64,000 bases of DNA. It comes from Anodontia alba. Lineage: Eukaryota > Mollusca > Bivalvia > Lucinida > Lucinidae. Below, one piece after another: positions 22,201-37,200 of this stretch. The position numbers and the translations under genes were made by a program. The stretch spans positions 134,622,112-134,686,111 of the forward strand of contig OZ024823.1 of assembly GCA_964016985.1 (NCBI GenBank). The letters are read 5' to 3'. The notes beneath the pieces were generated by a model that was given only the letters and a program-made list of their open reading frames with translations, did not search any database and was not told where the DNA came from. Numbering within the stretch: position 1 is the stretch's first letter; every line of letters starts with the position of its first letter.

Positions 22201-25200
22201 ACAGTGGTGAAACAGATACATAAACGGGTACGGATATGAATACGGGACCTGAAAATAAGTATCATGTCCTAGAACTCTCGATATCAAACATGACAAGATA
22301 TTTCCTTATTAATTTCCACTAGATATACAGAGTGTGTACGCCAAATGTTATAAATGCGACAAATCCGTTGCAATTGATTATTATATAGCAAAATCAGATC
22401 CTAAAACCACATGGACGCTGTTAATGACATATAATATTGTAAAAAAAAAATCTAACACAGGCAGACACACAGTCAGAATATATCTGACATCCGTATTGAC
22501 TAATCGGAGGAATGGCATCTCGACGATTACACATTCTTACAGGAAGAACCCATGCGCCTTCCACTGTAAGAATCCCTTTAGAACGCTAAAGGCTAAAATA
22601 AATTATAACTGCCATTATACCACAATGATTACACGATCACACATCGTCCCCACGTAATCATTGGGTACAATATCAACATGCCATCGTCATAGCCTCAAAC
22701 ATGACTCCTCGCTGCTTGAGCCATTTCACCGTAAAATATTCTAGTAAACAGACTTGTGATTAAAATAAAAAGGACCTCTGTATATGTGTTCAAGGTGAAT
22801 ATAGTCTTTGTCATTTGTGTAAATCGCGCTAATTAATGAATGTGTATGCAGTTAACATAACGCCTAACGGTAGCGTCCTTTTACGCGTATATGTACGGTG
22901 TGTGCAGTTAACATAACAACATAGCGCCTAACTGTGTCTTACATTTAAGCGTATATGTCTGGTATGTACATGTCAGATGAGAATATGTAATATCCATTTA
23001 TCTTATTCAAATAAAAATATTAATGATTGCATTCTGATCAGGGTCTACAGAACCTATCAGACTCACCAGACTGATCAGGATCCATAGAATCGATCAAACT
23101 TAACCTCCCTATTTGGTTTATAGTTTACACACCCGACACGGCTTATTCGTCTGATCAGGGTCTACACATATAACCAAAGTATACACATCTGATCAGGGTC
23201 TATCTACTTATCATGCCGGGTTTGTAAGTACGAATGATACATAAAATCGCAACGTAGTAAAGCAATAAATTTACCTTCTCGAATTTTAGCTGCGGTAAAG
23301 ACGAGCAAGAATATTGCAAGAATAAAATTAAAATAAATTATTGACTTAACATGGTCAGATTCCTCAGATACAACACAACATGAAGATTAGAAAAAGGAAG
23401 ACAAGGATCAGTCTTCGATGAAATGAATTTGTAGTGTGTATCGTTCTATTCAACCAGGGAACTTTTATAGTAATGTGGCACGTTTTGAAACATTGTGTCC
23501 ACAAGTAATCCGTGAAATTCAAGATCTAAAAATAATATTCACAAGAATACCATGATAGTCAAGATTTAAAATAACCTGTTCTATTGTCCGAATGGTGCAA
23601 AGTTTCACACAGCAACTGCTAAAACTATGAAGTAAAAAACATTTTTCTCTCGGAACGCTACAAAACTGCAAAATTACGACAGAAAATTGTCTCCCCTTTC
23701 AAAAGATAGCCTTGAGACGAAAATCAATCCCAGAACAGTGAAGATATTGATCACCAAACCTAGGTTCACTCGGAATATATAGTGTTCTGGTAACCGCTCA
23801 AGTATATAGACGTGAATAATCAAATACACCCTCAGCATAACTGTCTCGTGATTACCGTAATACCGTAACTTGACAGCTGAAGTGTACCTACTTGCTAAAA
23901 AAGTAAAACTGTCATCATAATCAGCGCTCCAGTTACAAATGCATTAATCTAACCTGGTTTATAAAAATTGATACAAACTTCTTTTTATACTATGTACATG
24001 TAAAATATATTCAAGATAAAACAGGGACGTGACACACTCGGAGTGCTAAATCTTATTTTCTCTGAAAAATAATTAAAAAAAAAGAATGATGTATTGCTAC
24101 AATTTTGCTTAGCACTTTAACCCTTGTCTTGCTGAACCCGGATATACTCTGCCTTTGCAAACAGTGTAGATCCAGATCAGTTGGCTTCTGAAGAAGCCAA
24201 CTGATCTAGATCTGCACTGTTTGCAATTCAGTATTTGAATTTGTATCAACAACTTGGATCAAGTAATCTGATTGGCTGAAAATTGGGAGTGGGCGTGGCA
24301 TCTTAATTTATTCAGCAGGACAATGATTAAGGCTTAAATAATTTCTTATTACAGTTTTGTCCATTAGTTACATAAGGCACTTCTAATGAGTAGCCACAAC
24401 ATAGGTTTTCATGGGAAAATAAGAAAAATGTCAGTAGTTTTCAGTTGAAAAAAGTGCCTTATCTGGAGCTAAATATTAATGGTAAATACTGTAGCTGAAT
24501 TGCTGGTATAATAGGAGCTTATTTTCCCTAAAATTGCATTGTTTTCTGTCTAACAGAAAGTTTTATTGTCATTTTAGAATTTTTTAGTTCCTCATTAAAT
24601 ATTCAAAATGGTGGCACCCATATTGACAATTTCAAAAGCTAAAAACTTCAATAACTTCCTCATTTCTTGATGGACTTTGATAAAACTTGCACCAAAATGT
24701 TCAGTTTGTAAATATCTTGAACATCAGACATATTTCATATTTTGTGAGTGTTTCCCTTTAAGCAGAAATAGTATTGAATAAAATGTTTGAAGTTTTAGGA
24801 CATTTAGTGTATGCTTTTTAATGTTTCAGACTGGCATGAGGTAAAGAAAATCAAAATAGGACTGCCTGTACCACATGATCCTCACAGCTATGAATTTATT
24901 CAGTGGAAGGTAACTTAACAGGATATTAAGGGGAATTCATGCACTTGGTAGATTTTCCTCCATTTTTGACAGGGGAGACAACTTTCTATGTCTTCCTGTT
25001 TGCTTTCCTGCATACTAGTCCTCTTCTGAAAAGAGGTCTACTTAAAAGGAAAAAAAGCCAAGCCCTTTCAGAAGGGAAGTAAAATGATTTTGAATGAGTT
25101 ACCACCCTTGAAGGTGTATCACCTCCCTTGATTATAGCAGCTTGACTCTCTCACAGGTGGAAATGAGGAGAGCTACCTTGAAATTGAGTTAATGAGAATT

Positions 25201-28200
25201 TGTTCCCATGTCATATCCGGGACTACTCTAGGTAAGTTGGAACTAGCAAAACAGTGTTGGAGCTACATTGATAGTCTGGGAGCAGCACACCAGAAAATTT
25301 TGGCATTACCAGTATTTCTTCATGGTGAAAGTATTGGCTATTTATTCTTACGTTGCAATGATAAATTGTAGGTCAGGATTATCATGCTGAGAGTCAAATA
25401 CTCCCATGCTCATTAAAATTTGACAAAATATTACATAATTTATCTGTGATGTCAAAACACTGCAAAAATGCAGATCCATGGTGATGGTTGCCCTCTCAAA
25501 TTATATACTGTTAAATGTCTTGTTTGGCCTGCATAGAAAGTTAAATCATATTTACATGGACTTGCATTGCCGAATTCTGAGTAATTCGCTCTTCCTTCTG
25601 AAATACATTAAAAAAAAACAAAAAAACGATGGAGTACCTGCCTTTGTTTACCAAAAATTTGATGTTGTCACTACCTCCAGAGGTCTCAGATATGGCGTGG
25701 GAATAAATTCACGTTAACACAATTTCGTGGTAGTTCCCCTGTTTTCCACCATGTGTTATATATTTTAAAACAAGTTTGGTTAAAAGACCTTGTTATTTAC
25801 TCAAGTTTTCATCCAGAAACAAAAATATGGTCGTGTCTCGGGCAGATAACTCCGTAAAAATTTGATGAAATTTGCCCATTAGCAATTCCAAAACAGAGCT
25901 CCTTCATGTCAATGCATATAGCAAGTTTGGTTAAAATCCCATGTTATTTACTCAAGTTATTGTCCGGAAACAAAAATTTAGGGTATGTCTTGGGCAGATA
26001 ACTCCGTAAAAATTTGAGGAAATTTGCCCATTAGCTATTTCAAACCAGATCTCCTTAATGTCAATGCATATAGCAAGTTTGGTTAAAATCCCTTGTTATT
26101 TACTCAAGGTATCATCCGGAAACGAAAATATGGGCGTGTCTGGGGCAGGTAGATGTAAAAATTTGCCAAAATTTGCCCATTAGCAATCCCAAACCAGATA
26201 TCCACAATATCAATGCACATACCAAGTTTGGTGAAAATCCATTGATGTTTACTCAAGTTATTATCCTGAAATGAAAAACAGATGGACGGACAGTCGGAAG
26301 GACAGACATATGACTGATGGACGGATGGACAGACACAGAGATCCAAAGTGAAACCATAATACCCTGCCACTATTGTGTGGCGGGGTATAAAAATCAGTGT
26401 CTTACTGTGCAGACTAAACCTGAAAGTGTGCAGAATTGTTGATAAATGATCATGTCCCCTGTAGTAAATTGCATGGTAAGCATCACAAGAAAAAAAGACC
26501 TTTTGCCAGTTGCAAACAAGGAAAGTTCAGATCAGCCTGTGCATTTCTGCTCTTTGCCCAGGGTCTTCTCTGTTCATCAATGCACCCAATGATTTCTAAA
26601 CAAGCAATGGAGGCCCATATCAGGTTGCCAATGCATAGGCTGATCCAGGGCTTTGTTGGCCACTATTTCATAGAAACAGTGAATTACCATATTAACCATA
26701 AGTATTCTGACTGATAAGCCAGAGCAAACAGTGTAAACCCTGATGAGATGCCATGTTCTGTGGCGTCTCGTCAGGCTTTGTTTGCCATTCATCCAGCAAT
26801 TTTTAGACAAAACATCAGGTCCAAAATTGTACATGTTCAAATTTTAGGACAAGTGTTGTAAGGAGTTGAGGTGTTGGAATACCTAGGGTAAATATGGTAG
26901 ATGATTTATCTGCTTTAAAAAATGGATCCTAAAACTGTTGTATTTAAACAAAACTGTACAGAATATGTAGGAAAAATAACCATGTATGATCATTTTGCTT
27001 TATAATTTATACATTTTTGTTGAACCACTGTAGTAAGTCAACAACTAGAATGTTTTTGCTTTTGTCTGCATCAGTAGTTTATATAGAGGTTTTGATGTAT
27101 CTTCTGTATTTTACAGTCATTGGTGTTGACAAGAAATAAGATGACACAACAGGAAGTGAGCAGAGAGGTTGATAGTCACTCTAAACTTATTAGAAGCAAG
27201 GTGGGTAATTCTAATGAAACATATACCTTTTCAAGAAATAGTTTACATGTATGTAGGCCATTTTTTTAAGTACATGTATTTTTATTCAAGGATAATTTGT
27301 GAAAAACATTTTATTTAATCTGGCCATCTGAAAAGTTGTGACTGGGAAAAACTACTTTGTTACATGATTTTGTCCCTTCCTAATGGTTCAATTCACTTTT
27401 GATTCATCAGTAGCATAAAAATTATTTGTCGTTGGTGAACAACTTGTGTATTGTTTGCCATTGAGGTATAGAGGAGATATTTCTATTGTGCCTTTTTTAT
27501 ACTTGTTTTCTGTTGCAACATGCACGGGCCAGCATAGAAAATCTTTCCAGTTCTTTGGCACAATATTTTGAAAAGCTAACACTTGTTGTTTTTATTACTA
27601 TTAACTGTATTTACATATTCATAGCTTGAGATAAGGTGCTTGTTTCTCCATTAAAATATATGATGCACAAAGTATGAAAAGGGACCTTATGCATTTTGAA
27701 GACAATGAAGGCTCAGATCAGCCTGTGCATTTGCACAGGCTGATCAGGGCCTTCATTGTCTGCTTACAGAATTAATGGATACTGTAGTATATGTCAACAA
27801 ACAGAGAATGCTTAGATCAGACTGCACAGATGCACATGCCAGTCTTGACCTACATTGCCCACACATTGCATAAGGGCTTTTTACTTCGTTGCACATCATT
27901 TTTTCCCCACATTGCATATCATGTGTTGTGGGTAATTGTTGTAAAGGCTTTTCAATAGAGCTTCTTAACAGTAACCACAATATATACTTTAATGGAGAAA
28001 TAAGAAAATATGCCCTTTTGGTATTGAATTTTCTTCACAAGCTTTTTAAGTTTAGCTCTACTTCATTAAATACCTGTCACTAATGTAGCAAAAAAAAAAA
28101 AAAAAAAAAAAGTCAGCACATTCGACAGCAAAATGGAGGATGATTGTTTCACTTAGTTGCTATTTTCAAGTGTCTGTAAATTGCCTGTGTTTGAAGTTTT

Positions 28201-31200
28201 AAAATTAATTATGTATTTTATATTTAATATGAGAAAAATTTTGCAAGATTTTTGGCCAGGTGATTTTATATGTGGCATTTGTTTTGTCATTGTTCATCAT
28301 CTGTCCTTTTTTGGTGCCTTGGGAAGGCTGTGTTTCATGATTGTGCTGTTTTCTGGGTATCTTCACTTATATTTTTTATATGCCTTTGGGTTGTATTTAT
28401 GGAACACAAAAATGTGTTCTACATTGCATCTGATGCTGCCTCTGACAAGGCAATACCCGGATTTATATTACTCTGGATAAGGTTCTCTTTGCGTCCAGAA
28501 AATATTAACCCTTGTCATGCTGAATAAATAAAGATGTCACGCCCACTTCTAATTTCCAGCCACTCAGATTACTTGATCTGGATTTTTTGATAGAAATTCA
28601 CATATTTAATGACAAACAGTGCAGATCCAGATCAGTTGGCTTCTTTAGAAGCCAACTGATCTGTATCTACACTGTTTGCTAAGACAGGGCATGTTGTGTT
28701 CAGCAAGAGAAGGGTTAATATTTTTTTTGTTTTTGTTTCTCTATGAAAACATAAAATATGAGCATTCATCAGAAGCACCTCAGCAAGGTTTGTAGAATGA
28801 GTGCCCACAGCATATGTTTTCATGAAGAATTAAGAAACAGGATTGTGGATACCCATTCAGTGTAGAGCTACAGGTTTGTTTTGCAGTCAGAGTATACCGT
28901 ATTTTACCCTAAGTATTGGGATGCCTTATCTACTTACCATACTTGTCCTAAAGATTGAAATAGTCAATTCAGACAATTCTACTGTTGATGTGTTAAAATA
29001 TTGCTCTTTGTATGGCAGACAGTGCAGATCCCTGATCAGGTGCAGTGTTCTGTCTGTCCCAGTACTCACAATATGGTAATCTGAGCCAAATTATGATAAA
29101 CTCTTTAGATCAAGGTTACAGACTTAGAACTTTGATGTTTAATTTTTTATTACATGTACTTCTATGAGAAAAGATATCTTTGGGGAATAGACATGAAGCA
29201 AAGACTGCCATGCAGCCTGATGAGGAATTTTACTGCCCACCTACAAAAATCAGAGACTCTGATTAGACTGCATGTATATATACAGACCGATCAGGACCAC
29301 CACTGTTTGCATATGCCTTGAAGAAACATTTTCCTCATGGCATGGATCATTTTTGGATTAAAGTAGAGAGCAAAACAAGTGAAAAAATGCTCATTCATAG
29401 ATCCAAATAAGGCATTTTTCTCTGTCAAAAATTATCGATATTTTATCTTATTTCTACATGAAGAACATTTTAGGTCCTCATTAGAAGTGCTTCTGCAAGT
29501 CATTTCTGAGTTCTAACAACATATGCAGTGCAACGCACGAAAAGGACCCTCTTGCAATTTGGGTACAACGCAGGCCCTGATCAGCCTGTGCTTATGTGCA
29601 GGCTGATCAGAGCCTGCATTGCCTGCTTACAGAATCAATGAAAATTGGTAGTGTATGTCGACAAACAGAGAATGTCCAGATAAGACTATGAATCTGTACG
29701 CTCATTTGGATCTTTGCTGTTTGCTTATGGCATAAGGGCCTTTTTCCCCATGTTGTGCATCATATGTTTTCTTCACTATTTATCTGGATATCTCTCATAT
29801 ATTTGCTATGCCAATACCTTAGTGTACTTAAAATATATGTCATAGCTCTAGATAGGAGGAAAATTCAGATAGCTTTTTTTCTTTCAGAAAACCTTTTTTG
29901 TGGGTACTCATAAGAGTCACTTCACCAGGCCCTGAGGTTATAAAAATTTTCATGCTCAACTCCCCTGAACATGAAATTTGTCCTGCTAATAAATCTCAAA
30001 TTACTAACAATTGCTAATTCTTTCTTGCTAAACATAGCTGAGCATGAAAATTTCTCTGCTAATAAATATGAAAATGCCAACAATAGCATGAAAGAAGTTT
30101 TGTAACCTTGGAGCCTGACTACTATTAATGAGTACCACACTGTATATTTCATGTTTTGAAACATAAGAACAAATTAGTACTTTTTCATTGAAGAAAGAAA
30201 TCTTATCTAAAGCTCTGAAAGGATCTTGAACAAGCTGCACAGGTTCTGAACTTGGTCTTTGCATTTTTGTTATTAAATGCAATAAAATATCCTTCTGCTT
30301 GTTGCATCCTTCCCGGTTGCATCTTTTTTTTTCTTAACTTATATACTCAGAATAATTGGACACCTTAACCTGAACCATACATGGGGTTAATTGAGCAGAT
30401 AACAAATTAATGATTTTATTTTCTTATTTTTTCCAGAAATAAGGCTTTGAGATTCCATGCAAACTTTCTCTTTAGCAGACAGTTTGACTGCAGTCTCAAA
30501 GCTTATTTATCTGGGAAAAGTAAGAAAACTATTTCAAAATGTTGTCTGCTGAAAATTTTACCCAACATACTCAGCCTTAACAACATGTAATTAAAACTGT
30601 ATTTATCCTCAAGTTTGAATGTCCATTTGATTTCTTGATGAGGTGTGTAAAAATTGCTGGCTGAACATCAAACAGTGCAGACTCTGATCAGAGCAGTTTG
30701 ATCTTAGTCTACACTGTTAACTCAGGTTGGGTAACTATTATATTTAGGATGGAGTTTTCTTTGATAAATATGTTCAATATAATTTTGCTAGGTTAAAATT
30801 GCATGGAAACAACATGGGGAACCAATTATATTTCGTAAGGTAAATAATTGCACGGGTTGAGGAAAATATTTAGTGATATTTTGAGTTCATGCATGAGTTG
30901 TGTTCTTGAGTTGTTTTATAGATGTTAGAAAAAAAAAAAAAAAAAAAAAAAATGACCGATGGTCTGAGATTATCTGTATGACATTGAAATGCTTTTGTTT
31001 GTTGATATTACTAGATGTTTTGTGCGCTTAGTTGAAATGCTCTTAAAAAAAATAAAATTACCATATTTGATCCATTTACCGCACCTACCCCTATAAGCGC
31101 ACAGCTTATAGTCTTCAGATTACAGGCCATGTATCTTCTTTATAAAAGCAAATGTTTTTGGTGCTCATTTGCTTTGCCTCAACAAGTCTAGGCAATTCAA

Positions 31201-34200
31201 ATGATTTAAAGTGTCTACCTGTATTTGGAGGATATTTTACGACTAGTTTTTCTAGTGGCTTTTGAAAAAAAAACCCAAAAAAACAAGCGCACAGTGCGGT
31301 AATTAGGGTGATTACGGTAAATGAGGTAAGATAATGTGGGTGCACCAAACGGTTAAAAAAAAGTATTGTACAACTATGGTTTATAATGATTTTTTAATTT
31401 TTGTTTTAGCAAACTCTGGGCTAATTCAGCAGATAACAAATCAATATTTTCTAATTTTTTTTCCAGAAAATAGGGTTTGACATTTCGTTCTTTGTTTGTT
31501 TTGAGGTTTTACGGCCCAGTCAATCCAATGGGGTCATGTCGAGCGCGGTCAGTTTACCTAACCACACGTTTACTGGGCAGGCTTAGTCCTCTAAGCGGTT
31601 AACCAGTAATGTGCACATTCTTTCGCCAGAAACTGACAACTGCCCTTCTTGAATCAGCGGAAGGAAGAGAATGACCGTAGAAAATATTTCACGATCAATC
31701 TCCACGAAAGAATGTTGCCTACCTCAGTGGGGGTTGAACCCGCGACCTCCTGGTCTCCAGTCGGACAGCGCATCCAACTGAGCCACCAAGGCCGGCAAAA
31801 TGTCCTCTATGAAAGATATTTTAAAATATAGTCTGCTGACTTTTTTACCCAGCATGCAGAACATGAATATAGAAAGCCAGCATTTTTCAATTTGTAAATA
31901 TACAGACCAGTGTGACTTCAGATTGCATTTTAATTGTGCTTGAAGACTCTTGCTTATTTACCCTAAATATTGGGACACCATAACTCCTTACCATATTTGT
32001 CCTAAAAATTGAAAAAGTCTATTTTACTACCTGGATGTGTCTAAAGTAGTGCTAGGTGAATGGCAAACAGTGTAGACCCTGATCAGATGCTGTGTTCTGG
32101 GTCTACACTGTTTGCTCATGGCTTGTCTGTCCCAATATTCAGGGTTATTATGGTAGTTCCCCTGATATCCCACTTGAGGACACTGTGCATAACCACAGAT
32201 TACTGAAGCCTGCCTAAGGCCACAGAAAATAAATTATTAGATTATCACCCATTTATTTATTTATCACTGTATCCCCCACAAACTATGTTTGTAGGTGTAT
32301 ACTGTTTGTCAGTCCATTACATTTTAGTTTCTGAGCAGGGGTATCTAATAAGCACTGCTTATTGATATTTCTTGTTAGTTTTATTTCTGTGAAATATTTT
32401 GACAAGATATTTCATGAGAATAACTACACATGAATGATAAGAGCGGTTCTTATGATACGAGGGTCATCTGATAAATAGTGAGAGTTGCTTAATTTCTAAA
32501 ATATGATCAAATGTACTTACATTTTTGTGTTTACATTCCCTCAATATAATCTCCCGCCGATTCAGTCATTGACTCCCATCTCCGTGGTAATTCCTTAACA
32601 CCCATTGCTAGGCAACACCTGTTTATGTCGCACGCGACTACGTTCACGGCCCTATATAGCTCGTTCAAATCATCATAGCGTATTCCTCGAAGTATTTCAT
32701 TCAATTTTCGAAACAAATCATAGCCAGGTGAGCTCAAGTCTGGACTATAAGATGGGTGTTTTAGAACTTCCCAGTGGTACTCCTCGAATACGGCCTTTAC
32801 TAAAGCAGCTTTGTGTGGAGTGGCCTTGTCATGAAGAATTAACGGCGTCACCCTTAATAATTCCGGGCGCTTGCGGCTTATTGCTGGACACAGAATTTTC
32901 CACAAATATGACTCGTAATATTCTTTATTCACTGTTGTGCCATCTGGAGCATCGTAAGCAAATATCATCATTTTTGGATTGTTCATGCTTCTTCGGAATT
33001 TTACCAGTCTTGGTGAATTTGGAGTGTACCATTCAGCACTTTGGTGCTTTAACTCCGGTTCAAAGGACCTAATCCAAGTTTCTTCTGTTGCTAAAATATG
33101 TTTCAACATGTTTTCATCCTCAATCATATATCTGTGTAAATGTTCAGAGCATATTTCCACCTGTTGTTGTTTTTCAGTTTTTGACAAAAAGTGCAGGACC
33201 CACCTAGCCACTATCTTTCTCATGCCTAGCCAGTCAGTCAAGATAGTGTGAATGGAACTATGACTTATACCAGTTTTATGGGCAATCTCTTCACAAGTGA
33301 ATCATTTATCTTTTTTAAGAATTTGAGCTACAATCTCTGTGTTTTCTTCAATTGTAACTGAAATTGACCTACCGGAGTACTTTTGCGATGCCTGGGATCT
33401 ACCATTAGTGAATTTTTGCACCCATCTGCAAACTGTGCTAAATCCAATGTCACATGTTGGGTCAACTTCTTGAAGTGCAGCTAAAATCTCAGTCACCTTC
33501 TTTCTGCGCAAACTTTCAATCTTAAAATACGGCAAAATTTTGTCACACATGAGCACGAACACACTTTCAACCATGATGTTTTCTTAAATGATATCATGAC
33601 ACGTGACATGATGTCATGACATCCATTTTCCCATGTGCTTATGCGGGAAGGATTGACAGTTATGTGAAGTTTCATGACACTATGTGCATCCTGTCAAAAA
33701 TATTAAAAAACTCTCACTATTTATCAGCTGACCCTCGTACATAGTTACTTTTCATGGAAGAAGCAGAAAACACTGCTAATGGTTGTTTTCGTTTTCAGGA
33801 GAGGATTTACTTTAGTCTCAGCCTAATATTGTTTTTGTATTCCAGCTACATTATTTTTATTATCATCAAATAAACAAGATCAGGAAGGCAACATTTTCAT
33901 ACATATATATATATATATAAAAAAAAAAAATAAATAAATAAAAATTGAAAAAAAAAAAAATTGCTTGAAGTATTTTGAATTTTACCATACTGTAGACCAG
34001 TCTAGAAATTTGGTATATCCTTCTGTTGAATTCTCGTAGAGAAGAATTGTAGACTAGTCTAGAAAGTTCTCATATTCTATGGAATTTATGTGCAGATATA
34101 CATGTATATAAATATTTTTCCCTAGGCACTGAATAGAGATTCTGAGTCTCCAGCACCAATGTACTCTTCTGGTAGGAAGGTAGGGATAGGCATAGCAAAG

Positions 34201-37200
34201 GTTGTTGGAAATCTTTGAAATGATGTGCTCCGAAAGTAGCATGTGTAAGCAGTGCTCCAAATAAAAGGGCTCCAAAATAAACATTTCTCCACTATTACCC
34301 TTGTCATGCTGAATAAATTAAGATTCCACACCCATTTCTAATTGTCAGCCAATCAGATTCCTTGATCCAGATTGTTGATATAAATTCACATACTGAATGG
34401 CAAACAGTGCAGATCCAGATCAGTTGACTTCTTCAGAAGGCAACTGATCTGGATCTACACTGTTTGCAAAGGCAGGGTATATCCGGTTTCAGCAGGAAAA
34501 GGGTTAAAAGCATATTGAGCCTGTTAATATATTTCCATTCAATGCTCTACAAAGTGGGTGTCAGGATAGTTTGTTCTTATTTCTCCATGAAAACATACAT
34601 TGTATACAGTATAGGTATATTGTGTCTACAAACTAGAATTATCTTACTGAGATGTTTTAATGAATACTCTGTATTATTGGCAAAAAAGCCTTATCTAGGG
34701 CTGTGCCCATTATGTTTTGATGGAGAAGTAAGAAACCTTTTGGTCAAAATAAAGCATCTGCTTCATAGCTCCAGATAACTGACGGTATCCGCATAATATT
34801 TTTTTTTTTCATCAAAACATATGTTGTAGGGACTCATTAGAAGCAGTTAACAGTCAACTCTCATTATCTTGAACGCGCTTATCTTGAATAACCACTTATC
34901 TTGAAGTGAAAATCTAGTCCCTGTTTTAACATGGAAATGTAACAACAGGTAACAAAATATTGTGGAAAAGGAGCAATTTCTCCTCTTTTCCACAATATTT
35001 TCAATATATCTCTAACTTCAGGAGTCAAATTACATATTCATTTGTTAAATTTGGTTGTTGGATTTATTGTTTTATTCAATCTGATATGTTGAGGTACGGG
35101 ATATCTCGAAGTGTTTCAGAGAATCCCTTGGACTTCGAGATAATGCGTCATCTGTACAGTGAACCCTCATTACAACGATAGCATTTGTTTCCAAAGATGT
35201 TGCCGTTAAAATGAATTTTCTGTTATAAAGAATCTTTAATGGACAGAATGTTATGTAAGAAAGACCTTGTTTTATTATGAGTTCCTCAAAGAACATATAT
35301 TTTGCTTATTTGTTAGAAATGCCTCACTGAGGCAGTTCTAACAAATATCCAAAACATATGTGGCTTGAAGTTTTAATGCAATATTCTTGCATAATTTCTC
35401 ATTAACCATCATCTCTTGAGCGAAGGTTTCATGATGTTCAAATTGTTATTATAACGAATTATATTGTTGTGTCGAGTGTCGGTATAAAGAGGGTTGACTG
35501 TATATGGTTTTGTTTAGAAATAAGAAAACTATCAGTGTTTTTTTACTTGAAAAAGGCAACTTATCTGGAGCTGTACCTTTTTATATGGAGTCCTGTGTAA
35601 ATGTGTATGTTTGTATGAGAAACATGTGTTTAATTATTAAAGATCTTGATGTACCAGCTAATTATTATCATTATAACTAGATCAGAAAAGTTCTAACTGA
35701 ACTCACACTGTCTTCAAAGGACTTGTTAACCCTTAAAACGCCAAGAAAACCTGCATCTGAAAATGTTGTCTGTTTATGTCGTCGGCTGAATATTCTTGCA
35801 AACTTTTCAAACCTATTTTTGCATACCGACAAACAGTGTGGACCCAGATCAGACTGCTCCTAGAGGAGCAGTCTGATCTGGGTCCACACTGTTTGCAAAA
35901 ATGACTTTCAAAATCACAAGCAGATGACAAAGCAGATAACAATTGTTGTGATTGATAGTTTAAAGGTTAAGGAGAAGTATTTGGAGATAATTTTTGGATA
36001 CTTTTTCTTACTTTTCCATAAAAGCATCTGTTGTGGGTATTGACATTAGAATTAAGTGTCATTATGGAGAATGGGAGAAAATTATCCCAAAATGTTCACC
36101 ATAACAAGTCCTTGGCTGTCCGTAAGCTTTTATTAATAAAGTTAATTTATTATTTAACTGGAAATAATAAACAATAAATTTGGCTTATATTGAGCTGAAA
36201 TAAGTATAGTAAAGATTTGAACTCCAATATTTTTATCGATGTTTGTTACTGTAGCATTGCCTGGCGCAATCCAGGTATGTGCTCAGAAAAAAAATTGATG
36301 ATAATGTTACTTTTCGCTTTAAAAGAGGTTCATTTTTTTTCTCTTTTTTAAAAGCTTTTCATAACCTATTTGTAAATAATTCTGTAAAATGTTTATTTCT
36401 AATCAAGATATTTTTTGTTGTAATAACAGACCAAATGTCAGATCAGACAACAACAAGAGTGCCTAATTGATCATGCCAGAATTTCATCCACAATATTAGT
36501 GTATTATTCGACTGTATGTTTTGAAACATGCTAATTTTAGAAACACCATGACAGTTACAGAAACTGATGCTGTGTTAAATTATCTCAGTTTGTTCTATGC
36601 AGTTAATCTCATTATGTCTGATCATAAAATGTGTGTAAATTGTGCTATACGCACAGATTACAACTGAATTAGTTTCTGCAATTTTGGATAAAAACGCATC
36701 GAAAGATTATCATTAAGTAATGTTCTGACTGCATGAAGTCTTCGTTCAATCCAACAAAATGACAGGAAAATGTATCTATAGTTTTTAGATCAGATGTTAA
36801 AACTAAATAAAACTGTCACAATTTTGAGCTTTACAAGCCACAATTTAACATGTATAGAAACTTGGAAAAATCTCTTTTCCACAGCCATTTTGTCATTTTT
36901 TATATTACGCACCATAGTTGCTAAACACCAAAGTATATCTTGGAGTTGTACACTTTTCGTCACAAACAAAGGTAAAAACTTTCAAGAAAGAGTTAACTTG
37001 CACAGACTGAATGATGGTTATAGCTGCAGTGTAGCCTGACAAATTGACGATAAAATTCCATCATTGCCAGGAATACAACCAAAACCTTTCAGAAAGCCAT
37101 TAAAATTTACCTAGTAAATGACATTACTTTACCACAAAGATTAGTTTTAATTCTTACTCTATTATATTCTGACAGCAGTTACACAATGTTAAACAAATAC

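Noticed and set aside
22334..22657. 107-residue frame inside the solo LTR
   Set aside because: No recognisable gag or nucleocapsid motif; Cys-X2-Cys near its start is not followed by the His/Cys of a zinc knuckle.
28157..28527. Two overlapping hydrophobic frames suggesting a membrane protein
   Set aside because: T-rich intronic sequence gives Phe/Leu-rich frames by chance; no splice signals or conservation that I can recognise.
31700..31796. tRNA gene on the minus strand (A-box and B-box visible)
   Set aside because: It is the head of a 308-bp SINE with near-identical copies and target duplications elsewhere; the cloverleaf is not complete.
32605..33251. Plus-strand frames of 155 and 90 residues
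   Set aside because: Antisense shadows of the mariner transposase.
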